This document shows positions 13,760-24,511 of a stretch of DNA of 50,000 nucleotides, piece after piece (the first letter of the stretch is position 1; the number at the start of each line of letters is the position of its first letter). A model generated the notes under the pieces. It saw only the letters and a list, made by a program, of their open reading frames with translations, was not told the DNA's origin and searched no databases. The position numbers and the translations under genes were made by a program. Origin of the DNA: Glandiceps talaboti (lineage: Eukaryota > Hemichordata > Enteropneusta > Spengelidae); assembly GCF_964340395.1 (NCBI RefSeq), contig NC_135561.1, positions 2,115,001-2,165,000 of the forward strand, given 5' to 3'.

Positions 13760-13842
13760 TGGTCATAAGGACCGATACGTTGTTGTAATTCTGAAAAACT
13801 GTCGGTCCGAACGGAAATCTGTTGGTCTCGGGCCGAAGGACC
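13760..13842 (+). repeat. direct repeat copy 2 (GGTCATAAGGACCGA family)
   Basis: The second, more diverged copy of the motif at 12037, in the same orientation and about 1.7 kb away. A CCAGTCAC phrase lies near both copies (11999 and 13863). They could be direct terminal repeats of an old element or two copies of a dispersed repeat. Confidence 0.45.
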
Positions 13843-14514
13843 GGCGTTAATTTCGCACGCTGCCAGTCACTGGAACTTTGTTTTAATATCCCCTTGCTAA
13901 CTCACAGTATATGATTTCCATGGAAACTTATACAAAGCCTGGGATGTAAAGAAAGGAAAGAATAGTAAAGAAAAATGAGAGATTAAATAAAGTGAATTAA
14001 ATCAATAAATGAAATGATATCGAGAGGAGCGAGATTAAATAAATACAATGTACTGTTGTCTTGGCAACAGTTACTATGGCCTGCATCCCCTGGGACTCAG
14101 TGACTGCGTCATCCCCCAGTGCACTGTATCCATCCTCTTGATATAATTTCAACTTTCTAAAATTCTATACTCCTGTATCTGTACGTTGGTGGTCGGACTT
14201 TCTCTAACTAAAAATGCAACAAACTCGTAAATGTTTACTGGATAGCCCGGTTGGTAATCATAGTTATTCAGATATAACCGTATATATTGACACAGATCGC
14301 CTCCCATTTAAAAGTTCCCGGACTTTTAATAAATAATTAATTGATTGTTGTCTCTTACCTCCACTATATGCCGCCACGCTTTTTTTGTCTTTGATAATTT
14401 TGTTATTGGTATTCGACTAGGTATATTTTCATAGCAACATAATCAGACACTGATAAAAGACATAAAAAGTATCTCAACTCGAAAAGTGAGGATTGGTATA
14501 CGTGTAAGTCCAGA

Positions 14515-14522
14515 CCGGAAGT
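14515..14522 (+). promoter_or_regulatory. ETS/GABP-type promoter motif of CHID1
   Basis: CCGGAAGT lies 201 bases upstream of the CHID1 start codon. An AATATGGCAGC phrase resembling a YY1 site follows at 14546. The SNRNP48 gene in this window has the same motif just upstream of its start, consistent with housekeeping-type promoters. Assigned by motif only. Confidence 0.4.
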
Positions 14523-14547
14523 TAACCAGTAGTTCTGGGAAAACAAT

Positions 14548-14561
14548 ATGGCAGCGCCCAG
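14548..14561 (+). other. CHID1: candidate alternative first coding exon of CHID1
   Basis: ATGGCAGCGCCCAG is followed directly by GTACGT, a good donor. Splicing to the AG at 14713-14714 would give MAAPR in frame with the MFDKM start at 14716. Unspliced, the same ATG makes a short upstream ORF ending after eight codons. The acceptor has a poor pyrimidine tract, so either role (uORF or alternative N-terminus) is tentative. Confidence 0.3.
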
Positions 14562-14715
14562 GTACGTTTAAAATCAAAATTGCAATAATATTTATGGCCG
14601 AATATCTATTCGAGTAAACGATTTTGGGTTGATCTTTTACTGTGAATGTTGTTCATACACGGCTAATCTTCCGTATAGGAGAGTTATCGGATAATATTCT
14701 CGCCATAATTCAAGG

Positions 14716-17700
14716 ATGTTTGACAAAATGTTTGTAACTGTTTGTGTCGTCTGCATGATGGTGTTGTTGACCGACGTAACAGAAACGACGTTATCGTCTG
14801 GAAAGGGCAAAGACAAGAACGAGAAGGTAAGTAGATTTTTTAAAATCAGTTTTCGCTCTTATTATAACAGAAATGATATCAAGTTTTCCGATTGCAGAAA
14901 ATTGAAATAGCAAAGGGGACCGTTTCCTATGTGGTCAAAACAAACGTTAACATCATTCTTAAATTTATGAAAACATTGTTAGCAATAATAGCATTAATAT
15001 CACTGCATTCAATAATAATTCTTATCTCAATTCTCATGCAGTGCTATGGATGATATATTTAGATAAATTGTATTATCCTAAATGATTTATTTCCGAACTC
15101 GAATCTCAATTGAGATGCTACAACTGTTAGCTTTGGTTTGTATATATTATATTAGATGTTTATATGATCTTTAAAATTCAAGTCTAAAGTCAGTGATTTT
15201 GCCGAGGAGAATATTGTTGAACTTAGAAGCTTAGTAAAAGACAGGGCAATGGAGAAATCTTTTAAACTCTCACAGAGTATGCTGCTGCTTAATACTTTGC
15301 ATACTTATACATTTCTTAAAATTTTCACGTACCGCGATAGTAAAATCAATGTAAGGTCAGTGAGAACTGTAATGTGTAAAACAAGATTCCAAACAAAAGT
15401 ATATAGTCTGCATCGAATCTAATTGATGTACAGAGATGAAATTTCAAATTCAAAGGAAGCCACCAACACAGTCATTAATAAATATCTCTTCATATATTTG
15501 TTGATCAATCACATAATTCTGTCCAATGATTAGTTAGTATTTATTGGCTACAGTTTAAGTAAAGTCAAAATGTATATTTGTCAGCTCATGATGCTACTTG
15601 TATACTGTTTACTTCATTTGTACCAGTTTGAGTTTAACTCATTTGCATGAACAACTTTTGGTTCATAATTTCTCATTGACAGGATTGACCTATACAGGAC
15701 GAAGAGATGATTCGATACCTTATTGTCTATAACATCTAGACTTTATGTTACTGTGAAATAGTACTACATTTTCACATGAATTTTTTTTTCACTGTTTTCA
15801 CTGCAGTATTTGTTTGCTTAAAAAAAAAAGAATATCCCTAAGAAATTCTTTTTACCCATAGATACCACGAATACCTTCCTAAATTAGTGAAAATTAGGTC
15901 CAGAAACTTTGCAGTCTCAGTAAAAATCAAATCCCTTGAAATGTAGAATTTTAAAATCACATTTAGAGTAGAACCAGTACATAAACATGTATTGTCTTGA
16001 TATCATAGAAACAGAATATTAAGTCCTATATTTTCTGTTTGAACTTGTATATCTCTGCTTGTGCAAATTATAATATTTGATATTTGTTTATTTGTTTACT
16101 ATAGCCACCTGTCAAATTATCTGACCAAACTGTTGTGGAGAGAGGACTGGTCGTTGAAAATCCAAAAGCTAAAGATATCATCAAAGAATTCCAAAACTAT
16201 TGTGTTAAAAAGAAGGACATCAAACAGTTTGATGGAGATATCCTTGGTTATGTTACCCCAGTAAGTTGTCAATCATTACTTTGATGAAGATGTACATCAA
16301 TTTACTGAGTAATGTTACTGCAGTAAATTGTTACACTTTGAACTTGACGGTAGTTTTCTTCGCACTGTTGCATTACTAAGTTTATGAACAATGTAATTAA
16401 GATATTACCATAACAATCTTACTACAGACAGTTAGTTTAAAACACTTTGGTAATGAAATTATTGCCAATGTAGTAAGTTTTCAAAAACTTTGATTCTTGG
16501 CCACGTAACAGCAAAGCGTGTTCATTTAGTGGGCTTATGTATGAAGTGTTATTTTCAATTTTCAGGACATAATTAGATTCTTTAAGAAACTAGGGGGGGC
16601 TATATCAATTTGGTAGTCGTCATCGTAGGTTATCCATATTGCTCTGTTAAGACAATACGTAACCTGAGACTAGATGAGATGACTCCCTAAGTTGGCTAAC
16701 TTTTAAATGGGTTGCTTGAACCACTCTCTCATTGACTATTTCAGAGTATTTTCAACTCGCCATAACTTTCATCATAGTCCACCATTTTAGATACTGTAAA
16801 GACACAAATGTCTACTGGTATTTTTCAAATGCAATTTGGGTAAACAAGTAGTAATTTAAAGTTTGAAATTCAAACATACTCAGGGAGTTGTCTTGTCTCA
16901 GTCGTCTCATTTTAAAAAAAAAGTTTATTAGTATTGCTGGGTTTTGGTGAAAAAATAGAATTAACATTTAACCATTAATGACTTTGTAATTCTGTATCAT
17001 TTCAGTGGAATAACCATGGTTACGACGTGGCTAAAATCTTTGGTAATAAATTCACATATATCTCACCAGTCTGGTTACAAGTCAAGATGGCAACAGAGAA
17101 TGGATACTTTATACAAGGTGGTCATGACATTGATCAAGGTTAGGTTACAATTTTATTACTGTGTATGGAATTGTATTACTGTGTATGGATTGTATTACTG
17201 TGTACGAAATTGTATTACTGTGTACGGAATTGTATTACTGTGTATGGAATTGTATATTGCAAACTTGTGTTTCCAATAACTGATACATATGATAACTTGT
17301 GTTTCCAATAAAATCATGTTTCACTAACAATTAATGAGGTTGTGTAATTCATGATGTTTCCGTGCCACTACTTTGGGTATCTATGCTCCAGATATGGATC
17401 TTGCAGACCCCAGTGACCTACATGTATGCCTTAGGGTCATTCTAAAGTCAGGCCCTTCCACCGTACAACCTCAGTCCACAAAAACCCATATCCAAACTAT
17501 AAAGATTATATCTTCTGTATCGACATCATTTCATTCAATTCGTATTCTACTTCCTGTTTCAGGTTGGATAGCTGATGTTAAACGAAAAGGGAAAAGAAAC
17601 GTGAAACTACGTAAGTTATTCAAACTTTTATTTTCCTGCTCATATTGCATTGAGTAGTAGTACAGGTATATTTTGGTGTACATTTATACATTCTTGTCCT

Positions 17701-20700
17701 AAACCACAGCCTCTTTCACGGCACATTCTAAGACGTCTAAATCATGGTCTTGACATGTCACCTTGTCGCAGAAAAAATATCAGGTCTGCGAGAATGCATA
17801 CAGATCAGTATGTAGTAGTATTTAATGTACTATGAATACAAATCCAGTATGTAGTGAGAAAAATGCTCATATAATGACAATTTAATGTATTTTAATGTCA
17901 TGTGTTTACAAGTATACCAAAAAAATCTTCTCAATTTCTTGATTTTTTTTTGAAATATTTGCATTTAGGGGTACATAACAAATTATGGTTTTAATCCTAC
18001 ATTGAACTATTGATCTCACCCCTAACTAAAGTGAAGAGTTAAAATAACTTGCCAATAAATTAACATTGTACTTTCTAATTGTATTAAAATTGTCATGAGT
18101 TTCTTTGGACAATTTGCAGTTTGTTTTTAAGGTCTTCAACTGAAATAAGTCAAATGTTCTATTTTAGTTCCTAGGTTACTGTTTGATGGTTGGACACCTC
18201 AAGATTTTAAATCATTGTTTTCAAAAGAGAAGTATATGCAGCACCTTGCAGAGACTGTGGTGGAATTTTACAAGGTAAGTATATGCAGCACCTTGCAGAG
18301 ACTGTGGTGGAATTTTACAAGGTATGATATACTGATATCTCAGTTTAAGAAAATAGACAACAGTGTTGTGTTGTGTTGTGTTGTGTTGTGTTGTGTTGTG
18401 TTGTGTTGTGTTGTGTTGTGTCGTGTCGTGTCGTGTCGTGTCGTGTCGTGTCGTGTCGTGTCGTGTCATGTTGCATTGCATTGTGTTGTGTTGTGTTGTG
18501 TTGTGTTGCATTGTACCATGATATTATTCCTTTCTATAACTTTCCATTATATTACAGAAAGAAAACTTTGATGGTGCTGTGTTAGAAATTCTTAGCCAGA
18601 TGCCAGGACAAAAGAAAGAGTGAGTAGAAATAGTGTGATCCTGTAATAGTATGGATATATGGTTTTCTGTACGATGTTAACTAACATGTATTATTGTACT
18701 TACTGGACATTCTACTCATGTGATAATTGTGATGTCACAAAAGCTCTTCTACAGCCCGACATTGTTAACTTGTAGTGTGTGTTGTAAGGTTATAAGCTGT
18801 GTGCATTAATATGTGATACCTATACAGAGCAAACGTCAGTACTGATCTGGTCATAGGCTAGGCAGAGGGCAGAGAAGGGATGAATACGAAAGGAGTTACA
18901 AGTTGAGGCAGGTTATCATTGTACCTGATGGGGAGTTCACTGATATCATAACATATTTACAAAGTGTCATTCATAAGCCCTTATTTCTACACATCAAGGA
19001 TTTCTAAGACCAAAATGAAGATGCAATTTTTAATTTTGATAATCTTTACTTTACTCTGTTATTGACAGGGATGCCATTCATTTAATAGCTGACTTAGCAG
19101 ATGCATTTCATCAGGAAGACATGATATTTATTTTAGTAATATCCCCACCTGTCACACAAAGGTATGGAGCAAGGTCTTGATATTTCAGAATCAGAATCAA
19201 GTTCTACCAGAGGAAATCTGCTGGTTCTCCTCTCATCCTGATCATCACCAACAAAACTGTTATAAATATTCACTTATTCCTCAGACACAGTGTGTGTACA
19301 TGTACGTGTACATGTATATACAGACTTGTCCACTATTTACATTTATTTAATGGTTTCTATGGTACATCCAGTCATCCTTTTCCTGAAAATCTTCCAGAAC
19401 TAAATCCTTGTGTCATTAATTTGAGCAGTAGCAAAAATAAATTCTTATAAGTCTCCAAGACTTTGTAGAACATCTATTGGACATTAAAAATCCATAAAAA
19501 TTGTACATACTTACAAATGTTATTATCAAGTGTAGCATCTATGCAAGACCTACCTGTACAAGGTCCTCTGCAATTCTTTACACTCATCTTTGTTCAATTC
19601 AACAAGACAGACTTGTATGGGGGAGGGACGAGTTCAAACTATATCTGTCAGGAAGATTAATACAGTATACCATATCTGGAAATTATTGCAGATTGCACAT
19701 CACATCAAAACTAACTTTTTTTTTATTGACTGTATTTCTCACTTTCAACAGCAATACACCTGGTATGTTTGTCAAAGAAGATTTTGATATACTGTCTCCT
19801 GTAGTGGATGCATTTAGTTTAATGACATATGACTTTTCCTCACCACAAAGGTAAGAACCAGTCTGTTATCACATCAAATGACATATGACTTTTCCTCACC
19901 ACAAAGGTAAGAACCAGTCTGTTATTACATCAAATGACATATGACTTTTCCTCACCACAAAGGTAAGAATCAGTCTGTTATCACATCAAATGACATATGA
20001 CTTTTCCTCACCACAAAGGTAAGAACCAGTCTGTTATCACATCAAATGACATTATGATTTTTCCTCACCACAAAGGTAAGAACCAGTCTGTTATCACATC
20101 AAATGACATATGATTTTTCCTCACCACAAAGGTAAGAATCAGTCTGTTATCACATCAAATGACGTCATGACTTTTCCTCACCACAAAGGTAAGAATCAGT
20201 CTGTTATCACATCAAATGACGTCATGACTTTTCCTCACCACAAAGGTAAGAATCAGTCTGTAGTCACATCAAATGACATATGACTTTTCCTCACCACAAA
20301 GGTAAGAATCAGTCTGTAGTCACATCAAATGACATATGACTTTTCCTCACCACAAAGGTAAGAACCAGTCTGTTATCACATCAAATGACATATGACTTTT
20401 CCTCACCACAAAGGTAAGAATCAGTCTGTTATCACATCAAATGACATATGACTTTTCCTCACCACAAAGGTAAGAATCAGTCTGTAGTCACATCAAATGA
20501 CATATGACTTTTCCTCACCACAAAGGTAAGAACCAGTCTGTTATCACATCAAATGACATATGACTTTTCCTCACCACAAAGGTAAGAATCAGTCTGTAGT
20601 CACATCAAATGACATATGACTTTTCCTCACCACAAAGGTAAGAACCAGTCTGTTATCACATCAAATGACATATGACTTTTCCTCACCACAAAGGTAAGAA

Positions 20701-22608
20701 TCAGTCTGTAGTCACATCAAATGACATATGACTTTTCCTCACCACAAAGGTAAGAACCAGTCTGTTATCACATCAAATGACATATGACTTTTCCTCACCA
20801 CAAAGGTAAGAACCAGTCTGTTATCACATCAAATGACATATGACTTTTCCTCACCACAAAGGTAAGAATCAGTCTGTTATCACATCAAATGACATATGAC
20901 TTTTCCTCACCACAAAGGTAAGAATCAGTCTGTTATCACATCAAATGACATATGACTTTTCCTCACCACAAAGGTAAGAATCAGTCTGTAGTCACATCAA
21001 ATGACATATGATTTTTCCTCACCACAAAGGTAAGAACCAGTCTGTTATCACATCAAATGACATTATGACTTGCCTCACAACAAAGGTAACAAATGTCAAT
21101 ATTGACTTCAATGCTTTGATCAAATTTCCAAGCATGTAGATTTGGTTATGTTCAAAACCCAATCTGTGGAATCTATATAAACCTGGCCCTAAACTCACCC
21201 ATAGGTTGGGTAAAGCTTGCATACATACATTAACACCAGAATCAGGGCCTAACAGGCAAAGAGTTATACCCGATTTTAATTTCTATCCACAGACCTGGTC
21301 CTAAACTCACCCATAGGTTGGGTAAAGCTTGCACACATACATTAACACCAGAACCAGGGCCTATCAGGCAAAGAGTTTTACTTGATTTTAATTTCTGTCC
21401 ACAGACCTGGTCCTATCTCACCCATAGGTTGGGTAAAAGCCTGCATACAAGCATTAGCACCAGAACCAGGGCCTAACAGACAAAGAGTTATACCTAATTT
21501 TAATTTCTGTCCACAGACCTGGTCCTAACTCACCCATAGGTTGGGTAAAAGCCTGCATACAAGCATTAGCACCAGAACCAGGGCCTAACAGACAAAAAAT
21601 CCTACTTGGTTTTAATTTCTATGGTTACCAATATCAAGGACATTATATGGAACCTATACTAGGAAACAAGTAAGTGATCAAGAGTTGAAATTTGTGTTCA
21701 TAACCTTGTAATCAAATTTAAGACTGTATATATTAGAGAAGTTAGTGAATTGTTCAAACCATGTTGTGTTATTTGTATGACAAAGAGTATCCTGGACTTA
21801 AAGGCCCATAATTCAATTCCAAGGTTGTCACATGACTGCTATGTCATCACTGAAGCCAAAGGATTCAATAAGATCTGTCTTTTGTTGAGGACCAAACTTT
21901 TTACTTCAGCTCAGCTAGAAATACTGTCAATATCCACTGTCATCTAAGGAATTACAATGCATTGTTTATCAAACATTGTATGATGTCATTATAAATTTTG
22001 CATGTTTTATGATGTCATAATAAATTTTGCAAGTTTTATGATGTCATAATAAATTTTGCATGTTTTATGATGTCATAATAAATTTTGCATGTTTTATGAT
22101 GTCATAATAAATTTTGCATGTTTTATGATGTCATAATAAATTTTGCATGTTTTATGATGTCATAATAAATTGTGCTTGTTTTATGATGTCATAATAGAAT
22201 GTGCATGTTTTATGATGTCATAATAAATTGTGCATGTTTTATGTCATAATAAATTGTGCATATTTTATGATGTCATAATAAATTTTGCATGTTTTATGAT
22301 GTCATAATAAATTGTGCATGTTTTATGTCATAATAAATTTTGCATATTTTATGATGTCATAATACATTTTGCATGTTTTATGATGTCATAATAAATTTTG
22401 CATGATTTATGATGTCATAATAAATTGTGCATGTTTTATGATGTCATAACTAATAGATTGTTATCTTTGTAGATATATTGAAATACTAATGAAACACAAA
22501 CCTAAAGTGAAATGGGATTCAGTTGTAGCAGAACACAGTATTGAATACAAGTAAGTTGATTTCAAGTATTCTAATTACAGTTGACTTTAGGTATTAAAAT
22601 TATTTTTA

Positions 22609-22677
<69 letters not shown>

Positions 22678-23947
22678 GTGTATAAGTTGATTTTAAGTAT
22701 TATAATTATTTTGAAAGTGTATAAGTTGACTTTAAGTATTGGAACTACTTTCAAAGTGTTTACTTGATTTCAAGTATTCTAATTACAGTTGACTTTAATA
22801 GGTATTAAAATTATTTTTATGTGTGCAAAATGTATGTATGTGCGCGCGTACGTGTGTGTGTGTGTGTGTGTATAAGTTGATTTCAAGTACCGGTATACTA
22901 ATTACTTTGAAAGGGTGTATAAGTTGACTTTAAGTATTAGAACTACTTTCAAAGTGTTTACTATTAATTGACTTTAGGTATTAAAATTATTTTTATGTGT
23001 GTGTATAAGTTGATTTCAAGTATTATAATTACTTTGAATGTGTGCATAAGTTGACGTTAAGTATTAAAACTACTTTTGAAAGTGTAGAGTTGACTTTAGG
23101 TATTTACATTACTTTGAAAGTATAAATTGGCAATGAATCACTATATAAGTTGACAATTTTTATAATCCAGGGTCAAAGGTGACATGACCTAAGGTTTGAA
23201 AAAGATAATTTTTTGCATTGATAAAAGTTTGTTTTTTTACAATATTTCATAGTCATCTACATGATACCCAATATGTAACGCAAAGGTCACATTAATGTTT
23301 GTGTTCATTTGGGTTTTTTTACACAGAGGTGGTCATCAAATTTATTTTCCAACTTTACAGGTAAGTTCAGAAGTAAATACTATTACCAATGCAGTCACTG
23401 GTGATGTGATACAATGTGTATAACAAACGTGGAAACCTCAAACACTAGATAGTGGCATGGCAATCTGCATTTAAATTGTTAATTGAGAGAGCGCCCTCTA
23501 TCAACAATGCAGTCACTGGTCATGTAATACAATCTTCAAAACAAAAGTGGAAAGCTCAAGCACTAGATAGTGGCATGGCAATCTCCATTTATAGTGTGCT
23601 TTTAGAGAGCGCCCGCTATCAACAATGCAGTCACTGGTCATGTGGTACAATGTTTGTAACATGGAAATACCAAACACCAGATATTGGCATATATATTCAT
23701 ATTAACACCATGTATCAATGAAAATTATAAACTTCACTGTGAGCAATGAGAAGTAGCACAGTGACAAACACAAATAATTGTTGTCGTAGCACTGAATATT
23801 TGTATTTATTTGTAAACTAATACTTGCACTGTTTTTTTCTATCTCCAGTCTATTCAGATTCGCCTTGATCTTGCCAGGGAGATGGGAACTGGTATTTCAA
23901 TCTGGGAAACTGGACAAGGATTAGATTACTTTTATGATCTGTTATAG
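14716..23947 (+). CDS. CHID1: chitinase domain-containing protein 1, complete 12-exon gene
   Basis: Exons: 14716-14826, 16105-16260, 17006-17138, 17563-17610, 18168-18274, 18558-18619, 19069-19161, 19752-19850, 21517-21669, 22473-22550, 23327-23360 and 23849-23947. All phases agree and give 390 residues, close to the vertebrate protein of about 393. The N-terminus (1-25) is a hydrophobic signal peptide. Family landmarks in order are RGLVV (~50), [13 protein letters not shown] (85-97), [33 protein letters not shown] and the C-terminal [16 protein letters not shown]. The GH18 fold is expected. The DxxDxDxE catalytic motif is replaced by FDGAVLEI, so it should bind rather than cleave glycans, as known for this family of secreted/lysosomal saccharide-binding proteins. 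The exon 5, 8 and 9 boundaries are tandemly duplicated; only the junctions listed keep the frame. Confidence 0.96.
17149..17258 (+). repeat. 20-bp tandem repeat in CHID1 intron 3
   Basis: About five to six copies of a TTGTATTACTGTGTATGGAA-like unit begin about 10 bases after the exon 3 donor. A second small duplication (AACTTGTGTTTCCAATAA, twice) follows at 17261-17311. Confidence 0.8.
18228..18322 (+). repeat. 47-bp tandem duplication spanning the CHID1 exon 5 donor
   Basis: The last ~45 bases of exon 5 and its splice donor occur twice: the donor GT is at 18275 (AAGGTAAGT) and again at 18322 (AAGGTATGA). The period is 47 bases. Use of the distal donor would insert 47 bases and shift the frame, so the first donor is taken as the real one. 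Confidence 0.9.
18363..18515 (+). repeat. pentanucleotide satellite, TTGTG with a TCGTG core
   Basis: (TTGTG)n changes abruptly to (TCGTG)n in the middle and back to (TTGTG)n, inside CHID1 intron 5. The tract ends about 40 bases before the exon 6 acceptor. The block structure suggests a variant unit that expanded locally. ORFs across it are artefacts. Confidence 0.95.
19816..21090 (+). repeat. 56-bp minisatellite made of the CHID1 exon 8 end plus its 5' splice site
   Basis: The unit carries the last ~30 bases of exon 8 (ACTTTTCCTCACCACAAAG), the donor GGTAAGAAYC and some 20 intronic bases. About 23 head-to-tail copies follow, with the donor recurring every 56 bases from 19851 to about 21087. 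A few units vary by a base, and the last is degenerate. Reading past the first donor gives AGG then TAA, so any other donor truncates the protein. Confidence 0.95.
21181..21628 (+). repeat. 112-bp tandem repeat of the CHID1 exon 9 start, with three acceptor sites
   Basis: Copies of the exon 9 opening (ACCTGGYCCTA...) begin at 21181, 21293, 21405 and 21517, exactly 112 bases apart. The last three are each preceded by TTAATTTCTRTCCACAG, a usable 3' splice site. Only the last copy opens into the full exon. Entry at 21405 would reach a stop after about 40 codons, because 112 is not divisible by three. Confidence 0.93.
21983..22450 (+). repeat. 29-bp minisatellite with TGATGTCATAATAAAT unit
   Basis: About 16 copies of a unit built from ATGATGTCATAATAAA and TTTTGCATGTTTT fill the end of CHID1 intron 9. 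The array stops about 20 bases before the exon 10 acceptor. Two copies have lost the ATG/GAT triplet. Confidence 0.93.
22551..23140 (+). repeat. GT microsatellite and diverged donor-derived repeats in CHID1 intron 10
   Basis: The intron opens with GTAAGTTGATTTCAAGTATT. Diverged copies (ATAAGTTGAYTTYAAGTATT and close variants) recur at least eight times to about 23140, interspersed with (TG)n tracts at 22609-22681 and near 22850. The pattern looks like an old tandem array seeded by the donor-proximal sequence. Confidence 0.7.
23386..23720 (+). repeat. ~118-bp tandem repeat in CHID1 intron 11
   Basis: Roughly three copies of a unit with CAATGCAGTCACTGGT, ACACTAGATAGTGGCATGG and GAGAGCGCCCKCTATCAA begin about 25 bases after the exon 11 donor. 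A reading frame across the units is incidental. Confidence 0.8.
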
Positions 23948-24003
23948 TACATGTATAGCATTGGTGAACATTATACTATATACAGTCAGACATGTATAAC
24001 AAC

Positions 24004-24359
24004 TTAAAGTGGCCATATGGATGAGAATTTGGTATTTATTTTGGATTTTTTTTGATAAAACAGCTTCACTATGTTTTTCTACCTGAAAAAATAATGTGAA
24101 ATAACATATACCAAGTCCATGTTCACATCTCAATAAACAGCAAAACATTAAACAATGTGTAAAATGTTTGTTATTGTACGTACAATAACAAACTTTTTTT
24201 TACACTTTTTGCATCTTTTTGCAATGTATTGAGTTATGAACATGGACTTGGTATATGTTCTTTCGCATTATTTTTTCAAGTAGAAAAACATAGTGAAGCT
24301 GTTTTATCAAATAAAAATCCAAAATAAATACCAAATTCTCATCCATATGGTCACTTTAA
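24004..24359. mobile_element. ~350-bp foldback MITE flanked by TTAA, directly 3' of CHID1
   Basis: Two arms of about 170 bases are near-perfect inverted repeats meeting at TTATTGTAC/GTACAATAA (about 24178). The outer ends read AGTGGCCATATGGATGAG and CTCATCCATATGGTCACT, each bordered by TTAA, a piggyBac-like target-site pattern. The AATAAA at 24132, 185 bases after the CHID1 stop, lies inside the left arm. Related partial copies occur at 26140-26222, 41438-41601 and 45321-45480. Confidence 0.85.
24132..24137 (+). promoter_or_regulatory. candidate CHID1 poly(A) signal
   Basis: AATAAA is the first canonical signal after the CHID1 stop codon at 23947. It lies within the foldback element, so the element may provide the transcript end. 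Confidence 0.5.
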
Positions 24360-24511
24360 ATGAACAACTATGAGAAATGTCATTGTACTAGTATCAAACG
24401 TCCTCATAATCCAGTAAGATTTTATTGACTATTTAGAAAATTTGAGTGGTTGTGGAATCTTGTCAACTCATCACATGTTGGCAATAACTTTGAAATCACA
24501 GAGTGTCAACA

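Larger units (their letters stand above)
11701..14500. other. intergenic region upstream of CHID1, slightly richer in CpG
   Basis: No gene was recognised on either strand. The region contains a C-run with a CA tract near 11921-11951, two direct repeats at 12037 and 13760, and an NRF1-like ACGCATGCGCTG near 13478. The last could mark a promoter, but I see no associated exon. Confidence 0.4.

Noticed and set aside
18215-18585. Cys/Val-rich ORFs over the TTGTG tract
   Set aside because: Pentanucleotide repeat translations. The real exon 5 ends at 18274 and exon 6 starts at 18558.
19816-21090. CRISPR-like array (regular 56-bp spacing)
   Set aside because: The whole unit is conserved with no unique spacers, the context is a split eukaryotic gene, and the unit is an exon end plus donor.
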